Source of the DNA: Halorientalis marina
GTDB lineage: Archaea; Halobacteriota; Halobacteria; Halobacteriales; Haloarculaceae
Direction: 5' to 3'
DNA length: 64,000 nt
Assembly: GCF_023028345.1 (NCBI RefSeq)
Contig: NZ_CP095487.1
Span: forward strand, 434,001-498,000
The position numbers and the translations under genes were made by a program. Below, in pieces: positions 43,747 to 51,992 of the stretch (position 1 is the first letter of the stretch; every line of letters begins with the position of its first letter). The notes beneath the pieces were generated by a model. The model was not told where the DNA came from, ran no database searches, and worked only from the letters and a program-made list of their open reading frames with translations.

Positions 43747-44148
43747 TCAGTTGGCGAACTCGGCGGTCTCGAAAAGCGGCGCGAACCCCTCCGGTAGCTC
43801 CCGGCGGGCCCGTTGCAGTTCGTCGTGGCCGCCGTGGGCGGCGACCGACGCCACGACGGCTCGGACGTGCCGGACTGCGTCGGCCTCGTCGACGCCGATC
43901 CCCTCCCGCTCGGCGACCAGTTCGACGAACCCCTCGGCGGTGATTCCGTCCCGCGAGTCGGGCCGTTCCGTGACCGCGTCGCCGAGCGCGCCGGGCAGAC
44001 ACACCCCGAGGGCGGCGGCTTCGTCGGTCGAAACGCACTCGCCCAGCGTGACCAGCGTCTCGATGGCCGCCCGCTCGGCGCTCGCCAGGTTCCCGATGTC
44101 CGCCCTGGCCGCGATGTCGTCGACGAGCGTGTCGTAGTCCGTACGCAT
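43747..44148 (-). CDS. DUF2267 family protein
   Basis: This 133-residue acidic protein matches DUF2267, with DYDTLVDDIAARADI at the N-terminus, CLPGALGDAVTERPD in the middle and ELPEGFAPLFETAEF at the end. The function is unknown; members are often near stress genes. ATG 44148 is used because longer upstream reading gives low-complexity sequence through a promoter-like gap. Confidence 0.8.
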   Translation of the reverse strand: MRTDYDTLVDDIAARADIGNLASAERAAIETLVTLGECVSTDEAAALGVCLPGALGDAVTERPDSRDGITAEGFVELVAEREGIGVDEADAVRHVRAVVASVAAHGGHDELQRARRELPEGFAPLFETAEFAN

Positions 44149-44271
44149 CGCTCGTCCACTCTCCCCTCGCGTGCTTGAAGATTCGGGCCGTTTCGGGGAC
44201 CCGAAGCCTGCCACCAGTTCGGTGGCCGACCCGACCGTCAGCAAACGTTGCCGGTAATGTGGTGATAGATC

Positions 44272-44460
44272 ATGAGGTTTATGTGGGTGGCCGCCAACGT
44301 CCGAAGTACGATGCGAGACGAGGTGACCGCACCGACCGTGCCCGAAGTTTCGAGCGAGTCCACTGCCACCCAGCCCGCCATCCGCGCGGACGGCGGCCAG
44401 CGCGAACACTCCGCGGAAGCGCTCGTAGGCGACTCGCCCCTCGTCCCGGACCTCTCCTGA
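44272..44460 (+). CDS. Small hypothetical protein
   Basis: A 62-residue ORF (MRFMWVAANVRSTMRDEVT...) is polar with no domain or membrane segment. It could start at either Met 1 or Met 4. It lies in the gap between DUF2267 and the hydrolase with no other candidate there. The coding character is weak, so it may be spurious. Confidence 0.35.
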   Translation: MRFMWVAANVRSTMRDEVTAPTVPEVSSESTATQPAIRADGGQREHSAEALVGDSPLVPDLS

Positions 44461-44518
44461 ACGCACCGGTTCCGCTACCAGCGACGGTCTTTTTCAACGC
44501 GCCCGTCCACGAGCAGCT

Positions 44519-45424
44519 ATGTCCGACCTCGACCACGCGGACTTGACTGCACCGGACGGGACGCGAATCCGGCGGTGGGAGCGCCGCCCGGCCGACGCGA
44601 CGACGGCAGTGCTGTTCGTCCACGGCGCGACCTACGCCGGCCGGGGCGCGTTCGACGCCGGCGGCTACTCGTGGCTGGACGCCGTCGCCGCCTCGGGCCG
44701 GGCGGCCTACGCCGTCGACCTCCGTGGCTACGGCGACTCGGCGGCGCCGGCCGAACTCGACGCGCCCGCCGACGAGCACGACCCGGTCGCCCGTGCGGCG
44801 ACGGCCGCCGAGGACGCCGCCGCGGCGCTCGCCGACCTCCCGGACTACGACCGCGTCCACCTCGTCGGCTACTCGTGGGGAACCATCGTCGCCGGCCACC
44901 TGCTGACCGACGGCGACGCGACGGTCGACTCGCTGGTCCAGTACGCGCCGGTCTACCGGCCGCCGGAGTCACACCGCGAGCGGTTCGGGCCCGGCGACCC
45001 GCCGCGGGCCTACCGGACGGTCACGCGCGCCGAGGCCCGCGAGCGGTGGGCGGCCCAGCGCTCCGACGAGGGGGTTCCCGACGACGCCTTCGACGCGTTC
45101 TGGGAGGCGGTCGTCTCCTCGGGCCAGCGCGTCGGCGACGACGAGATCAGGGCGCCCAACGGGACGCTCGCCGACCTGACCGCCGCCATCGACGAGGCCC
45201 CGTACGATGCGGCCGCCATCGACACCCCGACGCTCGTGGTCCGTGGTTCGCTCGACACGGCCTCGACACGGGCCGACGCGCTCGGGCTGTTCGACGCGCT
45301 CGGGGCCGACGACCGGACCTACACCGAACTCGCCGGCGGCACGCACTTCGCTCAGCTGGAGGCACCGCGGCACACCCTCGTCGAGACCGTCGCGGACTTC
45401 CACGACCGCGCCGAGCGCGATTGA
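44519..45424 (+). CDS. Alpha/beta hydrolase
   Basis: This 301-residue protein has the alpha/beta-hydrolase fold. An oxyanion HGATYAGRGAF follows the first strands, the nucleophile elbow is GYSWG (Ser about residue 119), a candidate Asp is in VRGSLDTAST and the catalytic His is in AGGTHFAQLE near the end. The substrate is unknown. It is cytoplasmic by the lack of a signal. Confidence 0.88.
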   Translation: MSDLDHADLTAPDGTRIRRWERRPADATTAVLFVHGATYAGRGAFDAGGYSWLDAVAASGRAAYAVDLRGYGDSAAPAELDAPADEHDPVARAATAAEDAAAALADLPDYDRVHLVGYSWGTIVAGHLLTDGDATVDSLVQYAPVYRPPESHRERFGPGDPPRAYRTVTRAEARERWAAQRSDEGVPDDAFDAFWEAVVSSGQRVGDDEIRAPNGTLADLTAAIDEAPYDAAAIDTPTLVVRGSLDTASTRADALGLFDALGADDRTYTELAGGTHFAQLEAPRHTLVETVADFHDRAERD

Positions 45425-45681
45425 CTGACGGGCGGCGGACATGGCGGCACTCCCAGCTATCGCGCGCGACGCGACCGCTCGGACCAACGTCGACGGCGGC
45501 ACTGTCCGGTGTTGCTGAATCGGTAACGTGATGTCCGACGATGGGCGGCTACTCGCACACGTCCATCCACGACCGGAATATCGGTCAATATTACGGGCGA
45601 TATCGGTTATTAATTTGATTATTCTAGCAGTAATGCGCATTTCAATCAAAGATTTTTACTACGGAGGGGCGGCATGAGGGC
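45425..45681 (+). promoter_or_regulatory. AT-rich upstream region of the membrane/surface gene cluster
   Basis: Within this 257-bp gap, 45588-45660 is markedly AT-rich (GTTATTAATTTGATTATTC, ATTTCAATCAAAGATTTTTA) compared with flanking DNA. It ends about 20 bp before the GTG start at 45682. It probably carries the promoter of the next gene, with more than one TATA-like choice. No ORF is supported. Confidence 0.5.
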
Positions 45682-46575
45682 GTGTCTGTGAACGTCAAGA
45701 CGGTCATCGAGTGGGCGCTGGGCGTCCTGATGACGCTGCTGGGGCTCGTGCTGCTCATCGCGCCCCCGCTGGGCATCCCGATCCTGCTCGGGGGGTTGTT
45801 CCTGCTGCCGCCGGTCCGGCGCCGTGTCACCATCGAGATACCGGTCGGCTGGCTCGCGGCCTGGGCGACCGGCCTCCTGTTACTCGTCATCGGCGGTCTG
45901 GCGATGGTCCGGGTGCCGGTCGGCGGTCTGCTGGCGTTGCTCGGCGCCGCCGTCGCGATTCCGCCGTTGCGGCGACGGCTCACGGAGCAGTTGGACGTCG
46001 ACCCGGGGCGTGCCGTCGTCGCGGGCGTGGTCCTGCTCGCCGCCGTCAGTGCCGTGAGCGTGTTCGCGCTCCAGCAGGACGAACTGTTCGACCAGACGGC
46101 GGTGACGCACGACGTGACCGAACGGTTCGTCGTGACGACCGAAGGCAGCGAAGTCGAGATGACCGTCACCGATGTCGCGACGACACGCTATCTCTGGATC
46201 AACAGCAGCCGACAGGAACCGGCGGATCGGGGGCGATATCTCGTCGTCACCACCCGGGTCACGAACGTCGACGAGGACCCCGCCACGCTCAACGGGTTGG
46301 ACCTCGCCGTCGTCGCGGACGGCGGGAACGCGAGCTACAACCCGAGTCCGAGAACCGGAGAGATCGAGGGCGACAGGCGGTACCCCGCCCCCGGTTTCGT
46401 CTCCGGAGACCAGGCGATCCACGTCCCGCCCGGCGAGACCGTCAACCGGACTCTCATCTTCGACGTGCCGGCCGGGCGGACGTACCTGTTCACCATCCTC
46501 CCGAGCGGGCAGAACGCCTACGAGGACCGCCACTACGTCCGACTGGGACGCGTTTCGGCAGACGACTCCGAGTAG
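45682..46575 (+). CDS. Membrane protein with C-terminal extracytoplasmic beta domain
   Basis: This 297-residue protein starts with GTG. Hydrophobic helices lie at about residues 10-42, 53-91 and 111-129, and then a soluble beta-rich domain (about 140-290: VVTTRVTNVDEDPATLNGLDL, IHVPPGETVNRTLIFDVP) like DUF4352-type surface domains. No specific function is recognised. It lies 50 bp upstream of a Tat lipoprotein gene on the same strand, so the two may act together. Confidence 0.65.
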   Translation: MSVNVKTVIEWALGVLMTLLGLVLLIAPPLGIPILLGGLFLLPPVRRRVTIEIPVGWLAAWATGLLLLVIGGLAMVRVPVGGLLALLGAAVAIPPLRRRLTEQLDVDPGRAVVAGVVLLAAVSAVSVFALQQDELFDQTAVTHDVTERFVVTTEGSEVEMTVTDVATTRYLWINSSRQEPADRGRYLVVTTRVTNVDEDPATLNGLDLAVVADGGNASYNPSPRTGEIEGDRRYPAPGFVSGDQAIHVPPGETVNRTLIFDVPAGRTYLFTILPSGQNAYEDRHYVRLGRVSADDSE

Positions 46576-46625
46576 ATCATGACCGGGACACTATCGACGT
46601 TCTCACGACACGGGTGGTATCGACC

Positions 46626-48473
46626 ATGACGGACGACCGACCGACGCGGCGGCGCTTCCTCCGTACGAGCGGGCTCCTCGGCTCGCTGGCGCTGGCCGGC
46701 TGTAACAGGGCACTGGAGCAGGCCGGGCAGGTGACGCCCCCGGACATCGAATCCGAGACGACCGTGGAGTCTATCGGGCGGCGCAACGTCGTTACGACCT
46801 TTCCCGCGGGCAACATGCCGGAGTACTGGGATATCATCGGCGGGCCGGGGTCGGACCTCGAACTCACGCCCAACCAGTCGTTCGCGGGAAGCTATTCGCT
46901 GCAAGGCCGCCTCGACAGTGTCGATTACCAGGTACTCGGCATCACGTCCGCGGAGCCGAGGGCGCCGCTCCGGGACGGCGACGAGTTCTTCGCCTGGGTG
47001 TACGCGCCCACGTCGTCCCCGACGGTCCGGTTCGGCCTCCGGAGCGCCTTCGACGGGGCAGACGGGGCGGTCGTGACCGGCGCTCCGTTCCTGCACTACT
47101 CGGACGGAACCGCCGTCGGACACACGCGTAGCGAGGGGATCAGTACCACCGAGACGACCGTCGGCATCGACTTCGGCCCGGGGCAGTGGATACGGCTCGG
47201 TTTCACCGTGTACCCGTCGGCAAACGAGGTGACGTTCTCGGTGGCGGACGACTACGGCAACCGGGAACGGACCGACCGACTGGCAATCGGAGCCGGCTTC
47301 ACGGGCGAGTACGTCATCCAGGCTTACGGCGAACAGACCGCCCAGTCCCCGTTCTACCTCGACCGGATCACGGCCGGCCCCTACGGGAAAGGCCAGGCCG
47401 AGCGACCGGCACCTTCGGACGACGAACGCGAGGCGGGGAGCGACGACACGGCATCGCTCACTGCCGAGGGCGTTCCCCGCGTGACGCTCAACTGGGCGTA
47501 CTACGTCGAAGACGTACTCTCGGAGGACACGGCGCTGTCGCTGTCCGTCGCGACCCCGGACGACGCCCCACAGCGTGCGCTCGCGCTCGACGCCGTCAGC
47601 GTCTGCTCGGACTACGACCCGCCCGCCTATTACGAGGAGTACCAGACCGCGGCAGGCGCGCGTCGCAGACTCGCCGTCGGGCCGGGGGAGACGGTGGCGC
47701 TGTACGACTCGGGGTCAACCACGGAGGCGACCGTCCGCTCGCGCACCAGCCTCGACGGGTACCCCAACGAGTGGGTCGTCCTCGAAACCGATCTCAAGGT
47801 GTACGCGCTCTCCCGCGCCGGCGGCCTCGTCGCCGGCGGCTATATCGACAAGAACACGTACCTGGACCCTGTCGATACGCTACTCGAACAGATCGAGACC
47901 GGGACTCGTCCGGAGGGCGGCGGCATGGCCTCCCATCCGTTAGCCGTGCTCCGGGCGTTCGAGGGACGGTACGGACACACCCCGCTTGACCCGTCGGCCC
48001 ACACAGCGGCGAGCGTCCCGATGACGGCCCTCACCGCCGAGCGAGCCAAGGACCTCGTTCGCGAGTGGTATCCCGACGACAGCTACGCGGAACTGGAGGC
48101 CGAGACGGTCGGGGTGGGTGGATACCCGGTCGACGCCTACGAGGCCTACGAGGTCTGGACCCACGAGCCCGCCACGACCTTCGACTGCCGCGTCGTGTCC
48201 TGGGTCTCGCAGGACTTTGCGGACCGCTTCGCCGAGCGGATGCTACAGGGGACTACCTGGACGTTCGATCCGGACTTCTACGGCGACCCGGACGCCGAAC
48301 ACGCGAATCTCGGCCCGTACGACGAGGAGGTATCGAGAATCCAGCCACCAAACTGCGGTCTCGTCACCGAGGACGGCGCACAGAAGCTTCGGAAGGTGGC
48401 GACCACCTTCAACGACAACGTGCCGGTGACCCACGACGTGTACTCCGGGACCCTCGCCATCGTCCGGGTCTGA
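46626..48473 (+). CDS. Tat-exported surface lipoprotein, function unknown
   Basis: This 615-residue protein has a twin-arginine signal (RRRFLRTSGLLGSLALAGC) in which the lipobox cysteine (about residue 26) follows directly, so it should be exported folded and lipid-anchored outside. The N-terminal half (about residues 50-260) reads like a concanavalin-type sandwich (GSYSLQGRLDSVDYQ, QWIRLGFTVYPSANEVTF, PFYLDRITAGPYG). The rest is unassigned. No homologue is recalled. Confidence 0.7.
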   Translation: MTDDRPTRRRFLRTSGLLGSLALAGCNRALEQAGQVTPPDIESETTVESIGRRNVVTTFPAGNMPEYWDIIGGPGSDLELTPNQSFAGSYSLQGRLDSVDYQVLGITSAEPRAPLRDGDEFFAWVYAPTSSPTVRFGLRSAFDGADGAVVTGAPFLHYSDGTAVGHTRSEGISTTETTVGIDFGPGQWIRLGFTVYPSANEVTFSVADDYGNRERTDRLAIGAGFTGEYVIQAYGEQTAQSPFYLDRITAGPYGKGQAERPAPSDDEREAGSDDTASLTAEGVPRVTLNWAYYVEDVLSEDTALSLSVATPDDAPQRALALDAVSVCSDYDPPAYYEEYQTAAGARRRLAVGPGETVALYDSGSTTEATVRSRTSLDGYPNEWVVLETDLKVYALSRAGGLVAGGYIDKNTYLDPVDTLLEQIETGTRPEGGGMASHPLAVLRAFEGRYGHTPLDPSAHTAASVPMTALTAERAKDLVREWYPDDSYAELEAETVGVGGYPVDAYEAYEVWTHEPATTFDCRVVSWVSQDFADRFAERMLQGTTWTFDPDFYGDPDAEHANLGPYDEEVSRIQPPNCGLVTEDGAQKLRKVATTFNDNVPVTHDVYSGTLAIVRV

Positions 48474-48674
48474 ACGGCACTCCGTGGGCCGTTCGTGCGA
48501 TTCGCGGTGACACTGCCGCCGGTTCGGGACCCGTGTCACATCACAACATTCATATCTGCCTACGGCGCTCACTTTCTATCAGATGGGGGAATATTCGATG
48601 TCGTGTCACGAGACACCGTCGCGGTCGGAGGGGGCTCGACGCGGGAACGAACGCGATGTGTCGGGAGGAAACGC

Positions 48675-49010
48675 ATGGTTGAGTCGCTGATCGGGCGCGT
48701 CCTGATCGACGCTGCCCTGCTCGCGCTCGTGCTAGCGTCCATCGTCGAGGTCGCCGCGGACGTCCGCGACGGGCCGATGCCGCGGTTCCTCTCCGGGACG
48801 CTCGCCGGGTTCCCCACCTCGGACCCGGCGACGGTGCTGGGGCTGTTCGGCCTCGGCGGATTCATGCTCGGTATTCTCTACGAGTTCCTGTTCCACGGTC
48901 TCCCGGGCGGGCGCCTCGTCGTCGGCCTCGTCGCGGTCACCGCTTTCCTCTTCGCCGGTGGGTTCATCATCGGCGGCGGCGACCGCGACGAGGGAGGCAC
49001 CCGTGGTTGA
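48675..49010 (+). CDS. Small three-helix membrane protein, paralogue A
   Basis: This 111-residue protein has three hydrophobic segments (about residues 9-26, 51-71 and 81-102) and the motif EVAADVRDGPMPRFLSG. It is followed, with an 8-bp overlap, by a near copy of itself. No known family is recognised. GGGAGGAAA lies about 5 bp before the ATG at 48675, a good ribosome-binding site. The 200-bp region upstream is non-coding. Confidence 0.7.
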   Translation: MVESLIGRVLIDAALLALVLASIVEVAADVRDGPMPRFLSGTLAGFPTSDPATVLGLFGLGGFMLGILYEFLFHGLPGGRLVVGLVAVTAFLFAGGFIIGGGDRDEGGTRG

Positions 49011-49311
49011 ATCGCTGGTCGGACGCGTTCTGATCGACCTGTCGCTGGTTTCGCTCGTCATCGCATCGATTACCGAAGTCGCCGCGGACGTCCGCGAGAA
49101 GCCGATGCCACGGTTCCTGTCGGGACGGCTGGCAGCCCTCCCGCCCTCGCATCCGGCGACAGCACTCGGCCTGTTCGGTACCGTCGGCGTGGCGCTGGGC
49201 GTCCTCTACGAGTTCCTGTTCCACAGCCTGCCCGGGGGTCGCCTCGTCGTCGGCCTCGTCGCCATTACCGCCTTCCTCTTCGCCGGTGGGTTCGTCATCG
49301 GCGGGGAGTAG
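49003..49311 (+). CDS. Small three-helix membrane protein, paralogue B
   Basis: This 102-residue protein starts with GTG at 49003, inside the last codons of paralogue A. It matches A along its whole length (VESLVGRVLID, EVAADVREKPMPRFLSG, LYEFLFHSLPGGRLVVGLVA). The overlapping tandem arrangement points to a duplication within one transcript and perhaps a heteromeric membrane complex. Confidence 0.7.
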   Translation: MVESLVGRVLIDLSLVSLVIASITEVAADVREKPMPRFLSGRLAALPPSHPATALGLFGTVGVALGVLYEFLFHSLPGGRLVVGLVAITAFLFAGGFVIGGE

Positions 49312-49356
49312 CCGTCGTCCGCCAGCGTTTTCGCGGTGCCGACGCCAGTTTCGCCC

Positions 49357-49662
49357 GTGCCCGACATCGACGACGCCGAGGACTTCCGTACCGAACTCGC
49401 CGAGTTGCTCGCCGCCGCCGACGCGGCCGGCGTCGACAGCGACGCCGTGGCCGGCCTGCTGACCGCACACTTGGCTGGTATCCGCGGAAGCGTCCGGCTC
49501 CCGCTGTCGATGCCGCCGGACCGTGCCCGTGAGTTCACCGACCGCGCGAGCGAGCACGTCGGCGAGCGGATGGAGGTGGACCTCGTCGTCTCCGAGGACG
49601 TGCTCGCGGACCTCGAACTGCAGTTGCAGGTCGTCGAGGACGAGGGACCGGCCGGCCCCTGA
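49357..49662 (+). CDS. Hypothetical acidic protein
   Basis: This protein of about 101 residues starts with GTG at 49357 (an ATG 21 bp upstream is an alternative). It is acidic and helical at the start (DDAEDFRTELAELLAAADAAG), with a beta-like second half (VRLPLSMPPDRAREF). No family is recognised. Its TGA directly abuts the stop of the rhodanese gene. Confidence 0.6.
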   Translation: MPDIDDAEDFRTELAELLAAADAAGVDSDAVAGLLTAHLAGIRGSVRLPLSMPPDRAREFTDRASEHVGERMEVDLVVSEDVLADLELQLQVVEDEGPAGP

Positions 49663-49980
49663 TCAGGACTCGAGGTCGTACTCCCAGCCCTCGTACCCCT
49701 CTTTCAGGCTCGCGATCAGCGCGTCGTCGTCGACGCCCTCGTAGGATTCGAGGATGCGCGCTGCCTGCTGTGAACTCTGCCCGATCTCACAGACCAGGAC
49801 GACTTCGTCACGCCAGTCGATCTCGTCGATCCGGTCCGCCAGTTCGCCGTAGGGGAGGTTCTCCGCCCCGGGGATGTGGCCGCCCTCGTAAGCCGTCGGC
49901 GACCGCGTGTCGACGATCTGGACGTCCCCACCGGCGCCGAGCTTCTCGTGGAGCTCCTCGGCCGTCAACTGCTCGACCAT
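49663..49980 (-). CDS. Rhodanese-domain protein
   Basis: This 105-residue single-domain rhodanese has VQIVDTRSPTAYEGGHIPGA near the N-terminus and the active-site loop VLVCEIGQSSQQAARIL, with Cys about residue 64. It may move sulfane sulfur or act as a regulatory rhodanese. It is convergent with the gene on its left, with stop codons abutting as TGATCA. Confidence 0.88.
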   Translation of the reverse strand: MVEQLTAEELHEKLGAGGDVQIVDTRSPTAYEGGHIPGAENLPYGELADRIDEIDWRDEVVLVCEIGQSSQQAARILESYEGVDDDALIASLKEGYEGWEYDLES

Positions 49981-50087
49981 ACCCCCCCGTTGAGTCGTCG
50001 CCCGCTAAAGCCCGTCGCTGCGACCGTGGTATGACAACTCTTATCACCTTAAGGAATAGTGATCGGCCGGCGGAGTCGACCAGTAGA

Positions 50088-50098
50088 GCTATATAGTG
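50088..50098 (+). promoter_or_regulatory. TATA-box promoter of the zinc-finger gene
   Basis: AGCTATATAGT lies about 22-32 bp upstream of the ATG at 50120, consistent with a leaderless transcript. An upstream palindrome CCTTAAGG (50048-50055) within ATCAC...GTGAT may be an operator. Confidence 0.6.
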
Positions 50099-50119
50099 GT
50101 GTGGTATAACATAGCATGT

Positions 50120-50299
50120 ATGGCGTCAGCACCGAGCGACGACGAAATGTTCGATCAGTTCCTGTCGGAGCGCGGCCACGAGACGGAGCCGGTCGGCTGG
50201 GACCAAAGCTACAACAAAAAACAGTGCCCGGAGTGTGGCGGTCTCCACGACGCGTCGGCGACAGAGTGCTCGGTGTGCGGGTGGGTACCCGGGCGGTAG
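50120..50299 (+). CDS. HVO_0416-type small zinc-finger protein
   Basis: This 59-residue protein carries two CxxC knuckles (CPECGGLHD and CSVCGW), a zinc ribbon, and an acidic N-terminal helix. The sequence (VGWDQSYNKKQCPECGG) resembles my recollection of the haloarchaeal HVO_0416 family of small zinc fingers. Its partner is unknown. A TATA box just upstream supports the start. Confidence 0.75.
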   Translation: MASAPSDDEMFDQFLSERGHETEPVGWDQSYNKKQCPECGGLHDASATECSVCGWVPGR

Positions 50300-50410
50300 C
50301 GGTCCGCTCTTTCGGGCGTTCCATCGCGGCGATACGCCTGTTCGCGTAGCACGTCGGAAGCGAAAAGCCCGGAGTTTCTGCGCGGCCGTGCCGCGCACGT
50401 CGGTACGACA

Positions 50411-50457
50411 GGGGGGTGTCCGGGGGTATCGTCGGGGGTGGGGGTGGTGTCGGGGGG
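50411..50457 (+). other. G-run cluster, G-quadruplex candidate
   Basis: Five runs of five or six G occur within 47 nt, separated by 1-7 nt loops. This fits the consensus for an intrastrand quadruplex on the plus strand. It lies between the 3' ends of the zinc-finger gene and the PadR-like gene. Confidence 0.55.
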
Positions 50458-50463
50458 AACGCG

Positions 50464-50952
50464 TCAGAGTTCGTCCAGCGAGTCGTGCAAGAAGAGTCCG
50501 AGCGCGAGGTGGTGGTACATTGCGCGCTCGATCCGCGACTTCGCGTCGTCGTCGTCGTCGACCGAGTACTCCTTCGTCCGCACCAGCTCGTGCATCGCCA
50601 GCGTGCCGTCGTTCTCGATGTCGTGCAGCCGCGGGTAGACGGTTCCGGGACTCAGCTCGGCGTCGAACAGCCGCGACAGGTCGTCGATCAGCGCCTTCCC
50701 GTGTGTCCCGTCACGCAGCGAAATCAGCGCGATGAGGATCTCGTCCAGGTTCTGTTTGACGATCTCGTCGTCGAACGCGAACGACTCCTCGACGGCCAGC
50801 CGTTCCATGACCGAAGATAGTACCTGCTCTGGGTCGGTCTCCTGCTCGGTACTCGGCGCATCGGGCGACGCCGCTCCCAGTTCGTCTCCAGCCGACAGTT
50901 CTTGAATCAGCGTGTTCACCAGCGGACTCGTGCTCACATCATCTCCGGGCAT
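50464..50952 (-). CDS. PadR-like winged-helix transcriptional regulator
   Basis: This 162-residue protein has an acidic N-terminal extension of about 50 residues. A PadR-type winged helix follows (DEILIALISLRDGTHGKALIDDL ... LSPGTVYPRLHDIENDGTL, about residues 67-118) and then a C-terminal helix for dimerisation. The target is not known, but it is divergent from another HTH gene across a palindromic promoter region, which makes autoregulation plausible. Confidence 0.82.
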   Translation of the reverse strand: MPGDDVSTSPLVNTLIQELSAGDELGAASPDAPSTEQETDPEQVLSSVMERLAVEESFAFDDEIVKQNLDEILIALISLRDGTHGKALIDDLSRLFDAELSPGTVYPRLHDIENDGTLAMHELVRTKEYSVDDDDDAKSRIERAMYHHLALGLFLHDSLDEL

Positions 50953-51026
50953 TGTACATCACGTGGACTCGATCCACATCCATCCCTGTCCGCCTCGAAT
51001 ACATAAACCAACCCCCGTGATTACGC

Positions 51027-51065
51027 GTTCTGAAAACGGCCTTATATAGGTGTTTTCACGCGCTG
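51027..51065. promoter_or_regulatory. TATA box flanked by an inverted repeat
   Basis: GCGTTCTGAAAAC (51027-51039) and GTTTTCACGCGC (51054-51065) form an inverted repeat around CTTATATAGG. The TATA reads on both strands and so could drive the PadR-like gene leftward (leader about 60 nt) or the HTH gene rightward. A bound repressor would block the TATA box. Confidence 0.6.
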
Positions 51066-51172
51066 AAACTACCCGGCCCGTTATACCGGACGGTCGGCGG
51101 CGTGCCAGGTCTTTCTCAGGGGTGATATCGTACGCAATATCTTTTTACGGGGGTGTCCAGTAGGTACCTACA

Positions 51173-51526
51173 GTGTCCGAGGAACGGAGTATCGAGCAGG
51201 TGCTCGATACGATCGGGGACGAGAACGCCCGCGAAATCCTGGCGGCAATCAGCATCGAGCCGCGCTCGGCCAAGGAGCTCGCCGAGGAGTGTGATCTCTC
51301 GCTCCCGACCGTGTATCGCCGCATCGAGATCCTCGACGAGCACGACCTCGTCAAGGACCGCACCCTCGTCGCCGAGGACGGCAACCACTACAAGATCTAC
51401 GAGTCGAACTTCGACAGCACCGTCATCTCCCTCGAGGAAGAGGGGGAGTACAAGGTGCGCATCTACCGGGAAGAGAACCTTCCGGATCGGTTCAGCCAGC
51501 TCTGGGACGAACTCAATCCGGAGTGA
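51173..51526 (+). CDS. ArsR-type winged-helix regulator
   Basis: This 117-residue protein starts with GTG and has an ArsR/HTH_20 fold: VLDTIGDENAREILAAI, then SAKELAEECDLSLPTVYRRIEIL as the recognition helix pair, then the wing. The C-terminal acidic part probably dimerises. No metal-binding cysteines are seen. A likely promoter CAATATCTTTTTACG (51135-51149) sits about 25-38 bp before the start. It lies upstream of a small membrane gene often paired with such regulators. Confidence 0.85.
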   Translation: MSEERSIEQVLDTIGDENAREILAAISIEPRSAKELAEECDLSLPTVYRRIEILDEHDLVKDRTLVAEDGNHYKIYESNFDSTVISLEEEGEYKVRIYREENLPDRFSQLWDELNPE

Positions 51527-51599
51527 GACGCGACGGGAACCGTGGCCGTCCGCGTGTCGGGAATACAGCTTTATATCGGACCGGTGAGGAGTGCCTCTC

Positions 51600-51902
51600 A
51601 TGGTCGAGATGGTGGCGGTCGCGCGCGGACTGCTGATTCTCATGCGCCTGATCACGTTCGGGCTCACGCTCGGGATCACGCTCATCAGCTTCCAGGCCTA
51701 CCGGAAAAAGGAGTCACAGAAGCTCCAGAGCGCCTTCATCGGGTTCGCGTTCATCAGCATGGGAGTCGCCGTCAGCAACGTCATCACCCAGCTCGGCGCC
51801 GACGGCTCGGCCTCCTCCCTGCAGTTCGTGTTCCTCCAGATGACCGAGACCATCCCCTTCATCATCGGCTTCGCGATGCTGTACCTCTCACTGTACCGCT
51901 GA
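51600..51902 (+). CDS. DUF7521-like small membrane protein
   Basis: This 100-residue protein has three hydrophobic segments (about residues 7-27, 45-63 and 77-97) and a charged YRKKESQKLQ loop after the first. It resembles small haloarchaeal membrane proteins that sit next to HTH regulators. The function is unknown. The ATG at 51600 is used over an in-frame ATG 9 bp earlier; both are possible. Confidence 0.65.
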   Translation: MVEMVAVARGLLILMRLITFGLTLGITLISFQAYRKKESQKLQSAFIGFAFISMGVAVSNVITQLGADGSASSLQFVFLQMTETIPFIIGFAMLYLSLYR

Positions 51903-51992
51903 GCGGGCACCACTGGCCCCCCGCTTCGACCCCGTCGCCGGCACGGACCGAAGCCACGTCGCTTATGAGTGAGCAGGTCCACTAGTGGTTCA

